Source: Pilasporangium apinafurcum (lineage: Eukaryota > Oomycota > Peronosporomycetes > Pythiales > Pythiaceae). Taken from it: DNA of 64,000 nt. The DNA is taken from contig BCKE01000039.1 of NCBI GenBank assembly GCA_001600495.1, positions 174,740 through 238,739 on the forward strand, read 5' to 3'. Shown here one piece after another: positions 11,028 to 21,888 of the stretch. The notes under the pieces were generated by a model. That model was not told the DNA's origin and searched no databases. It saw only the letters and a program-made list of their open reading frames with translations. The stretch's first letter is position 1; each line of letters opens with the position of its first letter. A program made the translations under genes and the position numbers.

Positions 11028-12357
11028 TCAATTGCTTCTCTTATGCTCCTGTGGTAGCGTATCAATAGCTATATCCCACGCAGAAAGATGTTTTGCTTCG
11101 AGTACGCAACGTACGCAAAAGGAAAATGGTTTTTGTGCGACTGCGTCCCCTAAATCCACTGGCAATTTCTTGGACACAGAACATTTGGTGCAAAATTGCT
11201 ATCCGATAGAACACAAACGTGGTGAGAAAATGCTCGCCAATATCAGCAGCCATAATTGACAAGCTCTTATTATTTACCTGGCGACAAAGTGCACAAAGTG
11301 AACCTGTCTGGATCAATCCGAGCTTGGTCAAGTTCTTGGTGCATGCAAAGCATTGATCATCATCCGAATGTTGTTTCCTGCCTCCCTGTGTTCTTGCACT
11401 ACCTTTCTTGTTGAGCAGCCACAACAGTTTCTTCACATTACTTAACTCTGTGATTAGCACCGACGTGAGCAATACGTCGGCAAACACAGCGATACTCACA
11501 CTCTCAAGCAAATTTCCTTTCGTGTCAGTAAATGCGCGACAAAAGACTTCGACCGTCGAGTCGCTGTGTCGGCGATAAATCGAGCAGATGGATGTCTGGA
11601 GGCGAATGATTTCGTGCTGTCGCAATTCTGGCAGCCGTTCAATCACAACCGAGTGCATCAGCAAGTAGCTCACACGCTCACCATTCGAATCGATAGCCAT
11701 ACCGGACGACTCGGCGAACAAGAAATCGCGCGGCCGAGTCAGCATCCCTAGTTCCTTGAGTAACCATTTGACCCCTAGGAATCGGAATGGATCTTCCTTT
11801 GTGGGGCGGTGGATCGTCGCAAGTTGTTTAATTGCAGCGTAATCGTCGCCTAAGTACGCATTTAATACCCGCCACCGGTGAAGATTGTCGCTGAGATTCC
11901 CAAACGCGGCGTCTTCGATTGTGCCTTCCATGGTACCGGTGACAATCAACAATGGAATGTGAGGAGGGCGATAACGGTCGATGACCGCATCCGTGCGGAA
12001 ATAGTTTCGTCCAGTGCTGGAGATTTCGCTAGAATCCGCGAGCAAGATCGACTCGTTGCTGTCAGAGAGCGACATGGAGAGTAGCTCTGGCATACCCGAG
12101 TCTATAAATGAGTTTCCACCACCTCTGCCGACACCGCTGCTGTGCATCTTGCGCGTCCGGGACACACGGTGATTCTCTCGGGTCTTGATTTGCCGCCAGC
12201 GATGACTATCCAATTTCCGACCCTGGGAAATAAAATCTTCGCTCGCGTGGAGAGTTTCAGCAATCAATTCGTCAGTCTCATTGATGATTCGCTGCTCTTC
12301 ATCCCAGGAGAGCTGCAGATCCGGAATTGAATCCGCTATCAACTTAAACTTAGCCAT
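11028..12357 (-). CDS. START-like / FYVE-type zinc-finger protein, copy 4
   Basis: Two exons: 12357-11278 (360 codons) and 11198-11028 (56 codons plus TGA), with a 79-nt GT-AG intron (GTAAAT...GGATAG), phase 0, at the same place as in copies 1 and 2. The product is 416 aa: N-terminal helices (QRIINETDELIAETLHASED), Gly/Ser-rich linker, START-like region (VIDRYRPPHIPLLIV, EDAAFGNL, FRFLGVKW, RDFLFAESSGMAID, SYLLMHSV, VFCRAFTD) and cysteine pairs CFAC, CALC, CTKC, CVRC. The second exon ends SAWDIAIDTLP, matching SAWDVA in copies 1 and 2. The longer unspliced frame to 11062 reads exon 2 in the wrong frame and is not the product. As in its paralogues, the FYVE basic signature is lacking. Confidence 0.85.
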
Positions 12358-13717
12358 TGCTTCGGAAGTGGAAGAGAGGAGTAGACAATGAGTATACTAG
12401 CGCTTGATTATGGATAAGCAAGCCTGCCACTCGCACTTCAAGTGAGAAAATGCGAATCACATGGCACAAATTGATTGTTCCTATTGTCTGTAGATCAATA
12501 GGTATGAGGAGATCCAGTTCCCCATCTCCTTCAGTGATGGATATGTAGAATACAGTACAGTGAAGTCTGTATAAAATGATATATACACAAGTAGTAAATA
12601 TTGAAAAAGAAAGAGAAAAAAAGAAGTGCACATTAGCTATTTATTATCACTTTCTTTTTGACAATTGAATTTATCAATTACTTTTTTATTAGCAGTGTAT
12701 CATAAATGACTACTGAGAAGTTGCACGGAGCGATGTGTATTTTTGTGGGCTTCATCTAGATCATGTGGTACCACAATCTCTTCGATTTTTCTTTTATTTG
12801 CTTTGTTCTAATTATCTTTGTCTGGGAAGTGGTGATTTGTAATGGTAGCATAACTTAGGAAGGAATAGCTCCAAACAAAAAGCAAAACGTCTACTGTTAT
12901 TGCCAGAAAGTGAGTACTTCCACCGTGGTGGGACATGTGCTTTCTGGGTTGGCTGATTTTTGTTAATGATGCACCGGCTACGTTTCTTCGTGGGCAATTG
13001 CTCTTGTGTCTGTTGGCTGTGGTGGTGACGAATTTAATGTTACTTGCTTCAAAACGAGCCACGAATACCAACTGGGATTTGGTTTTATCCGATGGATTTT
13101 GCAAAGACAACATGATTCCAGTGATGCGTGCAGTAGAAAAAAATTGAAGTATTGACTTGCGGATGAAGCAATTTTGCAACATGTCTCTACAAGGTACTGT
13201 AGCCCAAAATTCTTGATAGTACAACATTTGCTGTTTGTGTGTGCTTCTGGGCTTTATACCGTATAATGATGGGCGACCAGCAGCCAATGTCTCTTTAAGA
13301 TTGCGTTGCGCTTCGTGCAATCGTGCGGGAAAGCACTTCCAAGCCTTTCTTGATCCTGACCAACGAAGAAATTGACTGCATAGAAGCATAATACAGACTC
13401 CCGTTGCCGACTAACTGGTACTGTCCCACCTGATCTCATCCGTCAATATTTTTTTGTTACTATTTGACAGAAGTCGGTCAGTCCAAAGCGAAGTTAACGA
13501 CGATGAAAGTTGCCCACGATTGACGAAGAAACACAACCACTCTCGCCATGTAAATGCTCACAGTTTACTACAACATAGTGCATACATCCAGTATATTGTG
13601 TGATCCATCATTCTCACGATTTTGTGAGTACCATAATTGCAGAAGCACCCACGAATGATGAGCAAAAATAGCTTTCATTCAACCCTTTCACTCGATGAGC
13701 TAAAATCTTTTAAATTA
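12358..13717. other. Spacer with one unexplained 193-codon frame
   Basis: Between START/FYVE copy 4 and bZIP gene A. A minus-strand frame at 12808-13389 is fairly long, but the translation has no recognisable domain, no paralogue in the window and a mixed composition; it may be chance or a relic. The rest is AT-rich and shows no structure that I can name. Confidence 0.3.
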
Positions 13718-14803
13718 CTATTCCTCGTTGTCGTGGGACAACAAAAAGTCTATCAGGTGGCGCTTCCTAGTTGAACCTGGCGAAGAGGCAGAGGACGGAG
13801 AAAGTGAAGGCGAAGGATCTGTACGAGCCGACGCCGGTTGTGGCTCCTCATCTGGTCTAGCAGGGATCATGTCTCCAACTCCGATTCTTGCGCCCGACAT
13901 CACTGTCACGATATCTCGTGCATTTTCCCCTAAGAGAGCACTCAGGGCAGCAAAGAAATCGACATGCGCATTGTAATGCACGATCCGGGCGTCAACATCA
14001 AAGTATAGCAGCGTGCGCGTTGGATAGAGGAGTTCGGCACCAAGGAGACTCTCCACAAGCGGTGTGTTCGTCAAGATATGTGGAAACACAGTCTCTATGG
14101 CGGCTCTGGTGATTTGTCCCTTGAATTGACCCACACATTCGACAATACATCCGTTCGCATCTTTGGTTAAGAACTTGGTTGACGTCACTTGAACAGACTG
14201 CGTATGGAAGAGTTCAGTATAGCGCCTCCACTGTTCGAGGAAGTGATTGATACCACTAATCCCAGAGGTTAACACCACGTGTTCATCTACGTGATTGCTA
14301 ATAAAATCTCGCTCTTCTTCGGACCAGTGCTCGTTGTACCCATTGCGAAAGATGCGGAAGAATTCCGAAATGACCTCCAATATTCGTTGTTGCAAGTGTT
14401 GACGAGTCACGTGCAACCGCGTCGCTTGAACTTGTTTGCCAACTGACAAATCATGCACTTGCTGCCTAAGATTATTGATGTCCAACGTCAAGTTAAGCAG
14501 CTGCGAATCATCAGCTTGGTTCTTCAGATACCGCTCGCGTTGTTTGCCGGTGAGTCGACGTCGTCGTTTACGCTTCGCTGGTATAAGTTCAGTATCGGCA
14601 TTTGAGGACGAGGAACTTATACTCCCTGAAGCAGCTTGCAGCGGCGTCAATGCGTTTTTCAGGTGCGTGTAAAAACGATCATTTAAAATGGGAGCTGCGG
14701 CGGATGACCTCATGGACATCATTTCGAATTGGTCGTGATACCTTGCAGGTGGTGTTGATGACTTTGTTTCCTCTTCGTCTGAGCTGGAAGCAGAGAGATT
14801 CAT
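13718..14803 (-). CDS. bZIP-like transcription factor with NTF2/SnoaL-like C-terminal domain, gene A
   Basis: Intronless. I place the start at 14803 (MNLSASSSDEEETKSS) because this aligns with MKFSASRSEEVETKSS of gene B; the frame is open seven codons further to 14824. Residues about 75-125 form a basic region and short leucine-type helix: KRKRRRRLTGKQRERYLKN, then DDSQLLNLTLDINNLRQQV. From about residue 140 to 310 there is an NTF2/SnoaL-like alpha+beta region (RNGYNEHW, FLEQWRRYTELF, NGCIVECVGQFKG, VFPHIL, LLYFDVDARIVHYNAHVDF), followed by GARIGVG and a Pro/Ser-rich tail with KRHLIDFLLS. Such bZIP-like proteins are known in oomycetes. The likely role is nuclear DNA binding; the function of the second domain is unknown. 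A paralogue lies at 23.5-24.5 kb and a deleted copy at 18.3-18.8 kb. Confidence 0.75.
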   Translation of the reverse strand: MNLSASSSDEEETKSSTPPARYHDQFEMMSMRSSAAAPILNDRFYTHLKNALTPLQAASGSISSSSSNADTELIPAKRKRRRRLTGKQRERYLKNQADDSQLLNLTLDINNLRQQVHDLSVGKQVQATRLHVTRQHLQQRILEVISEFFRIFRNGYNEHWSEEERDFISNHVDEHVVLTSGISGINHFLEQWRRYTELFHTQSVQVTSTKFLTKDANGCIVECVGQFKGQITRAAIETVFPHILTNTPLVESLLGAELLYPTRTLLYFDVDARIVHYNAHVDFFAALSALLGENARDIVTVMSGARIGVGDMIPARPDEEPQPASARTDPSPSLSPSSASSPGSTRKRHLIDFLLSHDNEE

Positions 14804-15960
14804 TCCTAAACACGGGAACCTCACAGTTAGTGATAATATACACCCGTCGAATCACATTCACAAATGTTGCGTACGTTGTATTTTAAAAAGTGAGCGTCTA
14901 TACGGATGACAAGCGAAGTGATACAATACATCAGGAACATATCAGTTGGGGTTAGATGAAGAAGAATCGTCACATGGCTACATTTCGAAAAAAATTGCAA
15001 GTTTTTCATTTTGTGATTGGGCAAAACATTGTAGTTCTGGTATTTGGGTTCAGCGGAAGCCAAAGGGAGCCACCTTTTCCCATGAGACCAATCACCTGTT
15101 CACTCAGCACCAACTAACTTGACGAGTCCCGATCCCAAGTCACCTTGTAAGAAGCAAAACGGCTGACAACGGATCTGATTTGTTGCCTGCTCGTGCACTC
15201 TACTGCTATGGTTTCCAAAGGCAACATCATGACGAGCCCCATTCCTGCTATTCTCAACAGAAATGCAAGCATACATGAATATCTGAAATCCGGAAGCGAC
15301 ACAAATTCTTTATTGTTTTTATCTTAGATTAAAGAAATGCTTATTTTGTGAATTCGGTTCTGGTTAACAGATTTGTGCACTCTATAGATAATTACAAACA
15401 CCATACTAGATCAGAGATTGCTACGGGTAATGATAAAATCTTTACACCCAGCGATCTTTCACTCATCCCTGTATTGTACAGTTTTATGATTTTCTCTATA
15501 TTATTATTGTAACTGGGTCAAGCCAAGATATGTTGAATTTTGTGACGAGAAAACTGCATTATATTTTTTGCTGTTAAAAGCATAAAAATGAAAGCGGATT
15601 GGGCGAAATCTAAATATACTATATTTTTTTGCGGTGCTATTTTGAAGAAAACTGAATCGTATCCTGTGACATGACAAAAACTTCCATATTTTACCTGATC
15701 TCAAAACAGCATTTGGATCCCATTCCCACTACAGTTGCGTGCATCGCGCTCCCGACTTCCATATGCATCTTAGTCCAAATGCTGACGTGCATGGTGCCAA
15801 AAGAGCCGGGTTATAGTCTCTATACGGAATATCCTCCTGTGACCAATCAAGAATAATCAATCGCAGAATTCTTTAGAGTTCATTCGCCCAGGACTGTTGT
15901 CATACATGGCTGTATTATGTGCAGATAACGGCAAAAAATTCTCCAGATCTTCGCTTATTT
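14804..15960. other. 5' flank of bZIP gene A, duplicated at 18.8-19.7 kb
   Basis: No gene. The segment at about 15028-15115 is nearly the same as 19019-19107 (shared wording includes GGAAGCCAAAGGGAGCCACC and CACTCAGCACCAACT). A weaker match joins about 15640-15710 with 19640-19700. So the upstream flank was copied along with the bZIP gene. Confidence 0.65.
15028..15115 (-). promoter_or_regulatory. Conserved upstream block of bZIP gene A (possible promoter)
   Basis: Lies about 225 bp upstream of the bZIP A start codon, at a similar place relative to the pseudogene copy. It is better preserved than the sequence around it. Regulatory function is inference from position and conservation only. 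Confidence 0.3.
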
Positions 15961-16672
15961 TTAACAAGCAATCCGCGAGCCAACGGTGCCAGTTTTCAGT
16001 TGTTTTCCTAAACTCAAAAAATCCGCAACTGCCTTTTAGCACATAATATTTTGGCATAGGATAGTTTTTTATTTGTAATGATGAACAAAGCAAACAGCGT
16101 TCAAATCGAACTAGTGGTTGTCGAGTAATTAGCAGTCAAAGATGAGTATTCGCTTCCATTTTGGCATTGTTTTAGCTTGATGGTCATCGTTTTTATTTCT
16201 TTTGATTCATAATTCGTTTCATATATGTCATTTACCCTAACCATATTGAATAAAATGAGCTCTAATATTGTCAAGAGTGTTTGTCGTCCAAGTAATTTGG
16301 CGGCAATCTTCGAGTTATTGGTGCAATACTGTTGGTGTCTTAAGCCACTCTTCAGCACTTGAGTTCCATACTATGTGCTACAGAGTATATCATTGGACAA
16401 AAATGGTATTGTGGTATTTTTTTATGTTCTGAACGACCTTGAGAATCGCAAAATCGATGACCATCTGACAGAAAATGCAAATTTTGTCGTACCAGTTCTC
16501 CTCTCTGGATGCTACGACTTGGATAATAATCACGGGAAACAAGTTTTCTTGGACGGATCTGTTTCGAACTGCCACACATTTTCGTAGAGCACGAATAGCG
16601 GATTTTTTGGATTTTGGCCAACCTAAGAATTAGGCTGTTTTTGGCTCCCTTGACTTGCGGATTGCTTGTTAA
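15961..16672 (-). mobile_element. 712-bp terminal-inverted-repeat element, copy 1
   Basis: Bounded by TTAA on both sides followed by the inverted repeat CAAGCAATCCGC; the repeat extends to about 26 bp with four mismatches. An almost identical copy of the same 712-bp length (TTAA included) lies inverted at 21177-21888. On the minus strand it contains short open frames that are shared with copy 2 but do not form one long protein and show no clear transposase domain. One frame contains a possible C-x2-C...H zinc-finger-like stretch (ICIFCQ...YHN). It is best described as a non-autonomous DNA transposon with apparent TTAA target sites. Confidence 0.75.
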
Positions 16673-18339
16673 AATTGCGACAATTTGGAAAATGCAAATG
16701 TTCTCGTGACGGAAGTTATAATTACAACGTAATCCATATCCAAGCGTTCACTCAAATCTGAGCACTCTTTGATGAAGATCAAGGAACCATTTATGAAGAA
16801 CTTGTGCATGAATGAAATTGATGTGTCAGTCTGATACTGCGTAGAGCATGGCATGTGGTTCATGTCTCGAGCACAATGAGCTCGCCGCAAGCAAGCTTTA
16901 AATATATTATTGATTCCACGATATATGTCAGTATTTACAGCAAGCTAAAAAGAAATCATTCATTTAATTTTCTGCGGGACTATTTGTGATATCTGTAAAT
17001 GATAACTTTCAACAAGCTGCTACTCCGGTAATGATTATGCAGTGGTTTGGCATCGCCAGGAGACATAAATACGTTTCTGCTCATGTTATGCCGTTGGCAA
17101 TAAAGAAAGCCAATTCGTCATCACGACCAAATCATGGTGGCGTGGTGATAATCTTCAATATTGAAACAATTGGCGACGGCTATTCATGAATTTATACTTT
17201 GGAATATTCATATTCAAATGCTGCCAACCTCAAGCCATTCGATACACCCCAATTTAAAAAAGACTAGAAAAATGTATGTTTATTTTTCTCTGTTCTCCCA
17301 AGGTTTGGTAACTATGACAATACTTGTAAAATCATTGGATAGGAGTAACTGTTGTTCTGTATCTCATGGAGAATGTTGGCATCCAAAAACAAGACACTAG
17401 CAACCACTATTTTGAAAACAGAGATTCCACACATAATAGAAGTCATTTATATAAGCACACACACACATCAATCATTTTGAGGTCTTGCCCATATCGAACT
17501 ATGACTCATTTGATATGCCATCTAGCCGAGAGCATGTTACATGACTGCTCAATGCGCAAAACCTTCACACACACCTACAGCTACCGACTTAACCGGATTT
17601 GTTGTATTTGCATTTCGTGACTTGAACAAACGCAACTTCAAGGAAACACGTGTCCAACACTCACACCTGCCGATCGAATGAAGGGTCACGAACGTTTGAA
17701 ATATCGATACTCACATTTGGCAGTTGACGTGCAAGTAGAGTAAATAGAAGAAAAAAAAACGATATAACGTTCGGCATCCACCGCTTTTTCCTTTTGTTCG
17801 ATTTCACCACAAGGATCGTGGCTTAAATCCTGGCACATCGGCAACTACGCTGATTGACATCTAATGTATCCCATTCAAACCAAAATGTGTAGTTTTTATG
17901 CTCGAAAACTTGAGCCTTTGACTTTATTTGATCCATTGTAGGATCCATGCAACAAATTGCCGCTGAAATTTATATATTTTTGGTTGACAATTTCGAAAAT
18001 TTTGTGCCGCCGATACTCGTATGTATCCACTCGTTATATCAGAACTATTTATTATTTTCCTAAAAAAAAATTACTGTAACAAATTTTTCAAAACTGTAAT
18101 AAAAAAATAATTTTCGAGATGTAAAAAAAATGTTAAATGGGTCAAAGAATGTTCTTCAAATAAAACGTCATTTCACCCTGGGTTTATCTTGGTTTCATAT
18201 CTTACTCACCTTCAAAGGTCGCATGTCATTTTGGTTACAATGCTAACTCTGTAAGTGATGCATGGGCAAGTACCACATTCACAACGTTCATATCATCATA
18301 CGAACAACATATGAATCGATTCTCAAGAATGAGTTATTT
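16673..18339. other. Gene-free AT-rich spacer
   Basis: Between TIR element copy 1 and the bZIP pseudogene. Contains short A/T runs around 18060-18130 and a CA-rich stretch at about 17457-17470. No coding potential was recognised on either strand. Confidence 0.4.
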
Positions 18340-18800
18340 CGATCTTTAGAAGTCAAAAATCCTGGTTTCGCGAATGACCTAGCGAAGATGGAGGAGGCTA
18401 ACCGCTTGAAGACGACTTCGTGTAAAGTTGTTCTTGCCCTTCGCCTGGCTTTGCGGAGAGCAGATAGCCCATAGTAATTTGCGCGCTGGACATCATTGTG
18501 ACTGCAGCTTGTAGATTCTCTCTCATAATGTTGTTCAACGTCAAATTGAGCAATTGGGAGTTGTCGGTTTGGTTCACTAAGCACCGCTCTTGCCGCTTGC
18601 CAGTGGCCCGATGCCCTCACTTGTGCTTCGCGAGGATAAGATTGTCTGGATTTGCACCTAAGGAAGACAAGTTTGCGCTCGGTACTTGAAGAAGCATCAG
18701 TGCGTGTGTTGAACGTGTTATTACACGATGACTGAAGATAATGATTGGCATGGATGGCCTTACTTCGAATCGACCATGATATTTGTAGTAGTAAAAGTTA
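18340..18800 (-). pseudogene. bZIP/NTF2-like pseudogene with large internal deletion
   Basis: On the minus strand, fragments align with bZIP genes A and B: STHALMLLQVPSANLSS and NLILAKHK (compare the region before the basic stretch), then RATGKRQERCLVNQTDNSQ and LLNLTLNN (compare GKQRERYLKNQADDSQLLN), followed at once by MMSSAQITMGYLLSAKPGE, which matches the GARIGVG...IPA segment near the C-terminus of the intact genes. About 180 residues, nearly the whole NTF2-like domain, are missing between them. An in-frame stop follows the first basic residues. The upstream flank is still recognisable at 19019-19107, so this is a decayed segmental copy rather than a processed one. Confidence 0.75.
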
Positions 18801-19018
18801 TCTTTTATTTGTAAATACGATAGTGTCATAATCAGTGACGATGAAAACAGCCGAGCCACTTTCACAAGATTACATTCGTCAGCGTTTGAAAAATAAGTGC
18901 TTGTATGGATGACAAACGGAGCGATACCATCCAGCAGGAACGCACCAGTTGGAGTTAGAGAGAAAATCCAATACCTCGACGACACTGTCGCGTTTTCGTC
19001 TTGTAATTGCGCGAAACA

Positions 19019-19107
19019 TTGTGGTTCTGATATTTGGGTTCGATGGAAGCCAAAGGGAGCCACCTTTTCTCATGAGACCAATCACATGTTCACTCAGCAC
19101 CAACTCA
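19019..19107 (-). repeat. Duplicated upstream block of the bZIP pseudogene
   Basis: Partner of 15028-15115; same wording and order, with scattered substitutions. It marks the extent of the segmental duplication together with the weaker match at 19640-19700. Confidence 0.7.
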
Positions 19108-21176
19108 TCTGATAAGTCATATCTCAATTTGGCTGATGGGAGGCAAAACAACTGGCAACGGATCTGATTTAAGACATGGTATTAGAATTGATGAGTCCCA
19201 GTCCCCGGAATTATCGAAAGTCCTTGCTTATTAGAGTGCTTGGAGCAATGCTGGAATGTTCACTATATAATTTTATCACTCTTAGTGTGGGGCTGCAGAT
19301 GGCATTTGTAAGCTAAAGTGCTATGGTAAATGGAGTGATCCACACTTTCTGCATTCTAGTGCTATTTTTCATGCTTAGTCAACGATTCGGCTTCTTTCAA
19401 ATTGTATGCTTTATGTAAAGGAATTATCCTGATTTGGTCATGTCAGGATGTGAGCGTATACGGCAGTTTGTGATGAAATATTGTCTTCAGTCATTAGGGT
19501 ATGTGTTGTTAGCTTTGGTCAAATCCGTCCTTTGCGTTTTTATTCCTCCAAGCTGGCAATTGCACAAAGACATATTGAATCAATTCTTTTAATTGCAGAC
19601 AAATCTATTTGTATTTTTTATTTTGCTGTGTCATCATTGAAGAAGATTGAATCACGTCATGTGATACGTGAAATATTTTCCACATTTTAGCTGGTAGAAA
19701 CTGGACACGATACCAAATGTCAATGGGACGTTGTCAACTCAAATATCGAATAATGACATTGAGAATAATTTTTTTTAATTTTGCGATCTCAGATGCTGGC
19801 TGCTGGTAATATACCGCCACTGCTTTATGATGAAGCGAGGAGCGATATGGCATTCTCGAGAATTTCTGTAGTGGCGTTTTAAGGTTGTGACCGTTGAGGA
19901 TGCGACTATGACGCACGTAGATAACAGTAAATTCACTCGCTGTATCTTTCTTTATTTTTTAAATGCGCCAATTTTCACAGTCAGTAATACGGTTTCCTCT
20001 TACGTAACCTACAACCAAGCGTGTGCATCCAGATCTGGATACCCTTTGAGGAAGTCATTGATGAGTCACATTTGATGAGTGTGTGCTAGCATGATACCCA
20101 AACTGATATATCCATCTTAGCCTGATACAACAAATATGATAGAGCATGCTACGCCTCGAAAATCGTTAGCCAGTCAAGCTTCAAGTGAAGTAAGGTTGTA
20201 AGAGCGTGTATGCTACAAAGTGGATGTATTTCTTTGTCAATACAATTGATTTACCCGCTCACGGTGCCCACAAGAAATTATGAGAGAATTATTCTAAAAA
20301 ACTGAAGACAACCTGGTAACTATTATGTAACAGTTTAGAGCCGATTAGGTGCACAAACTCTTTCTCTATGTTGAAGTATGAGCTCATAGTCCCATTGATA
20401 GTATAGCAGACCATTTCATCAACAACGTTTTCTAATTTCGACGTAAAAGGAAGTGAACAGAATGAAGTTTCCCCTCTGATCGTAAACATTTAATAAGAAT
20501 TAAAACTGCCATCTTATGTTGAAGATGGAAACGTTTGCATCCATTTACTCATATTCAGGGGAAGTTAGAATAAATAAACCCGATCATATTTTTCTCTTCT
20601 GCTGTTATTTCTCGCCTGTACAGCATAAACAAACCTCCTCCCAGAGTAAAGTTGTTATGAGATGAGTAACCGCTGCGAAGCTATCTCAATCCCATGTTCA
20701 TCCCTATGCCGTGTGCCCAAGAGAAAAGTGAGAACAAATGAATACAAATCACTGACAAGTAGTCGTTGTTTTCCCAGAACAAATAGGGTGTCTTGGCGGT
20801 CTGCGATTGTGGTATGTTACTGGACTCCACTCATTAGTGGGGTTATGCTCAGTGCTTTTTTTCTTCTCCTGATGATTCAGCAAAGCCAACTCCTGGTATT
20901 GCACTTAGATCCGCATAATATCCTGTTATGAAGCATGAGTCATGGCAGCGTGTTTTATGAAGGCAAATTCATTAGCAATCGATCCAACACATATATCCGG
21001 TAAACCAACCGAACTGAGAGTATATCACTATTGTATGGCCAAGGAATTCGACGTTTCTTGCATTGGTTACTTACCTGTAGCTAATCATTCACAATAATTG
21101 GGTTATTTATTTTAGCTTCCTTAATTAAATATGTGACGTAATTTATACTAAATTTATAAGAATTTTTTTGCGATTT
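19108..21176. other. Gene-free spacer
   Basis: About 2 kb between the bZIP pseudogene flank and TIR element copy 2. Its first part (to about 19720) is a diverged duplicate of the flank near 15.5-15.7 kb. No protein-coding gene is supported; frames are short and domain-free. Confidence 0.4.
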
Positions 21177-21888
21177 TTAACAAGCAATCCGCAAGTCAAG
21201 GGAGCCAAAAACAGCCTAATTCTTAGGTTGGCCAAAATCCAAAAAATCCGCTATTCGTGCTCTACGAAAATGTGTGGCAGTTCGAAACAGATCCGTCCAA
21301 GAAAACTTGTTTCCCGTGATTATTATCCAAGTCGTAGCATCCAGAGAGGAGAACTGGTACGACAAAATTTGCATTTTCTGTCAGATGGTCATCGATTTTG
21401 CGATTCTCAAGGTCGTTCAGAACATAAAAAAATACCACAATACCATTTTTGTCCAATGATATACTCTGTAGCACATAGTATGGAACTCAAGTGCTGAAGA
21501 GTGGCTTAAGACACCAACAGTATTGCACCAATAACTCGAAGATTGCCGCCAAATTACTTGGACGACAAACACTCTTGACAATATTAGAGCTCATTTTATT
21601 CAATATGGTTAGGGTAAATGACATATATGAAACGAATTATGAATCAAAAGAAATAAAAACGATGACCATCAAGCTAAAACAATGCCAAAATGGAAGCGAA
21701 TACTCATCTTTGACTGCTAATTACTCGACAACCACTAGTTCGATTTGAACGCTGTTTGCTTTGTTCATCATTACAAATAAAAAACTATCCTATGCCAAAA
21801 TATTATGTGCTAAAAGGCAGTTGCGGATTTTTTGAGTTTAGGAAAACAACTGAAAACTGGCACCGTTGGCTCGCGGATTGCTTGTTAA
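21177..21888 (+). mobile_element. 712-bp terminal-inverted-repeat element, copy 2
   Basis: Inverted partner of 15961-16672 with the same length and the same internal frames (for example one starting MLKSGLRHQQYCTNN, identical over 85 codons). Ends are TTAA-CAAGCAATCCGC and GCGGATTGCTTG-TTAA. The near identity of the two copies points to recent movement or gene conversion. No transposase is encoded in the window. Confidence 0.75.

Noticed and set aside
12808-13389. 193-codon minus-strand frame
   Set aside because: No recognisable domain or paralogue; could be a relic but evidence is too weak for a gene call.
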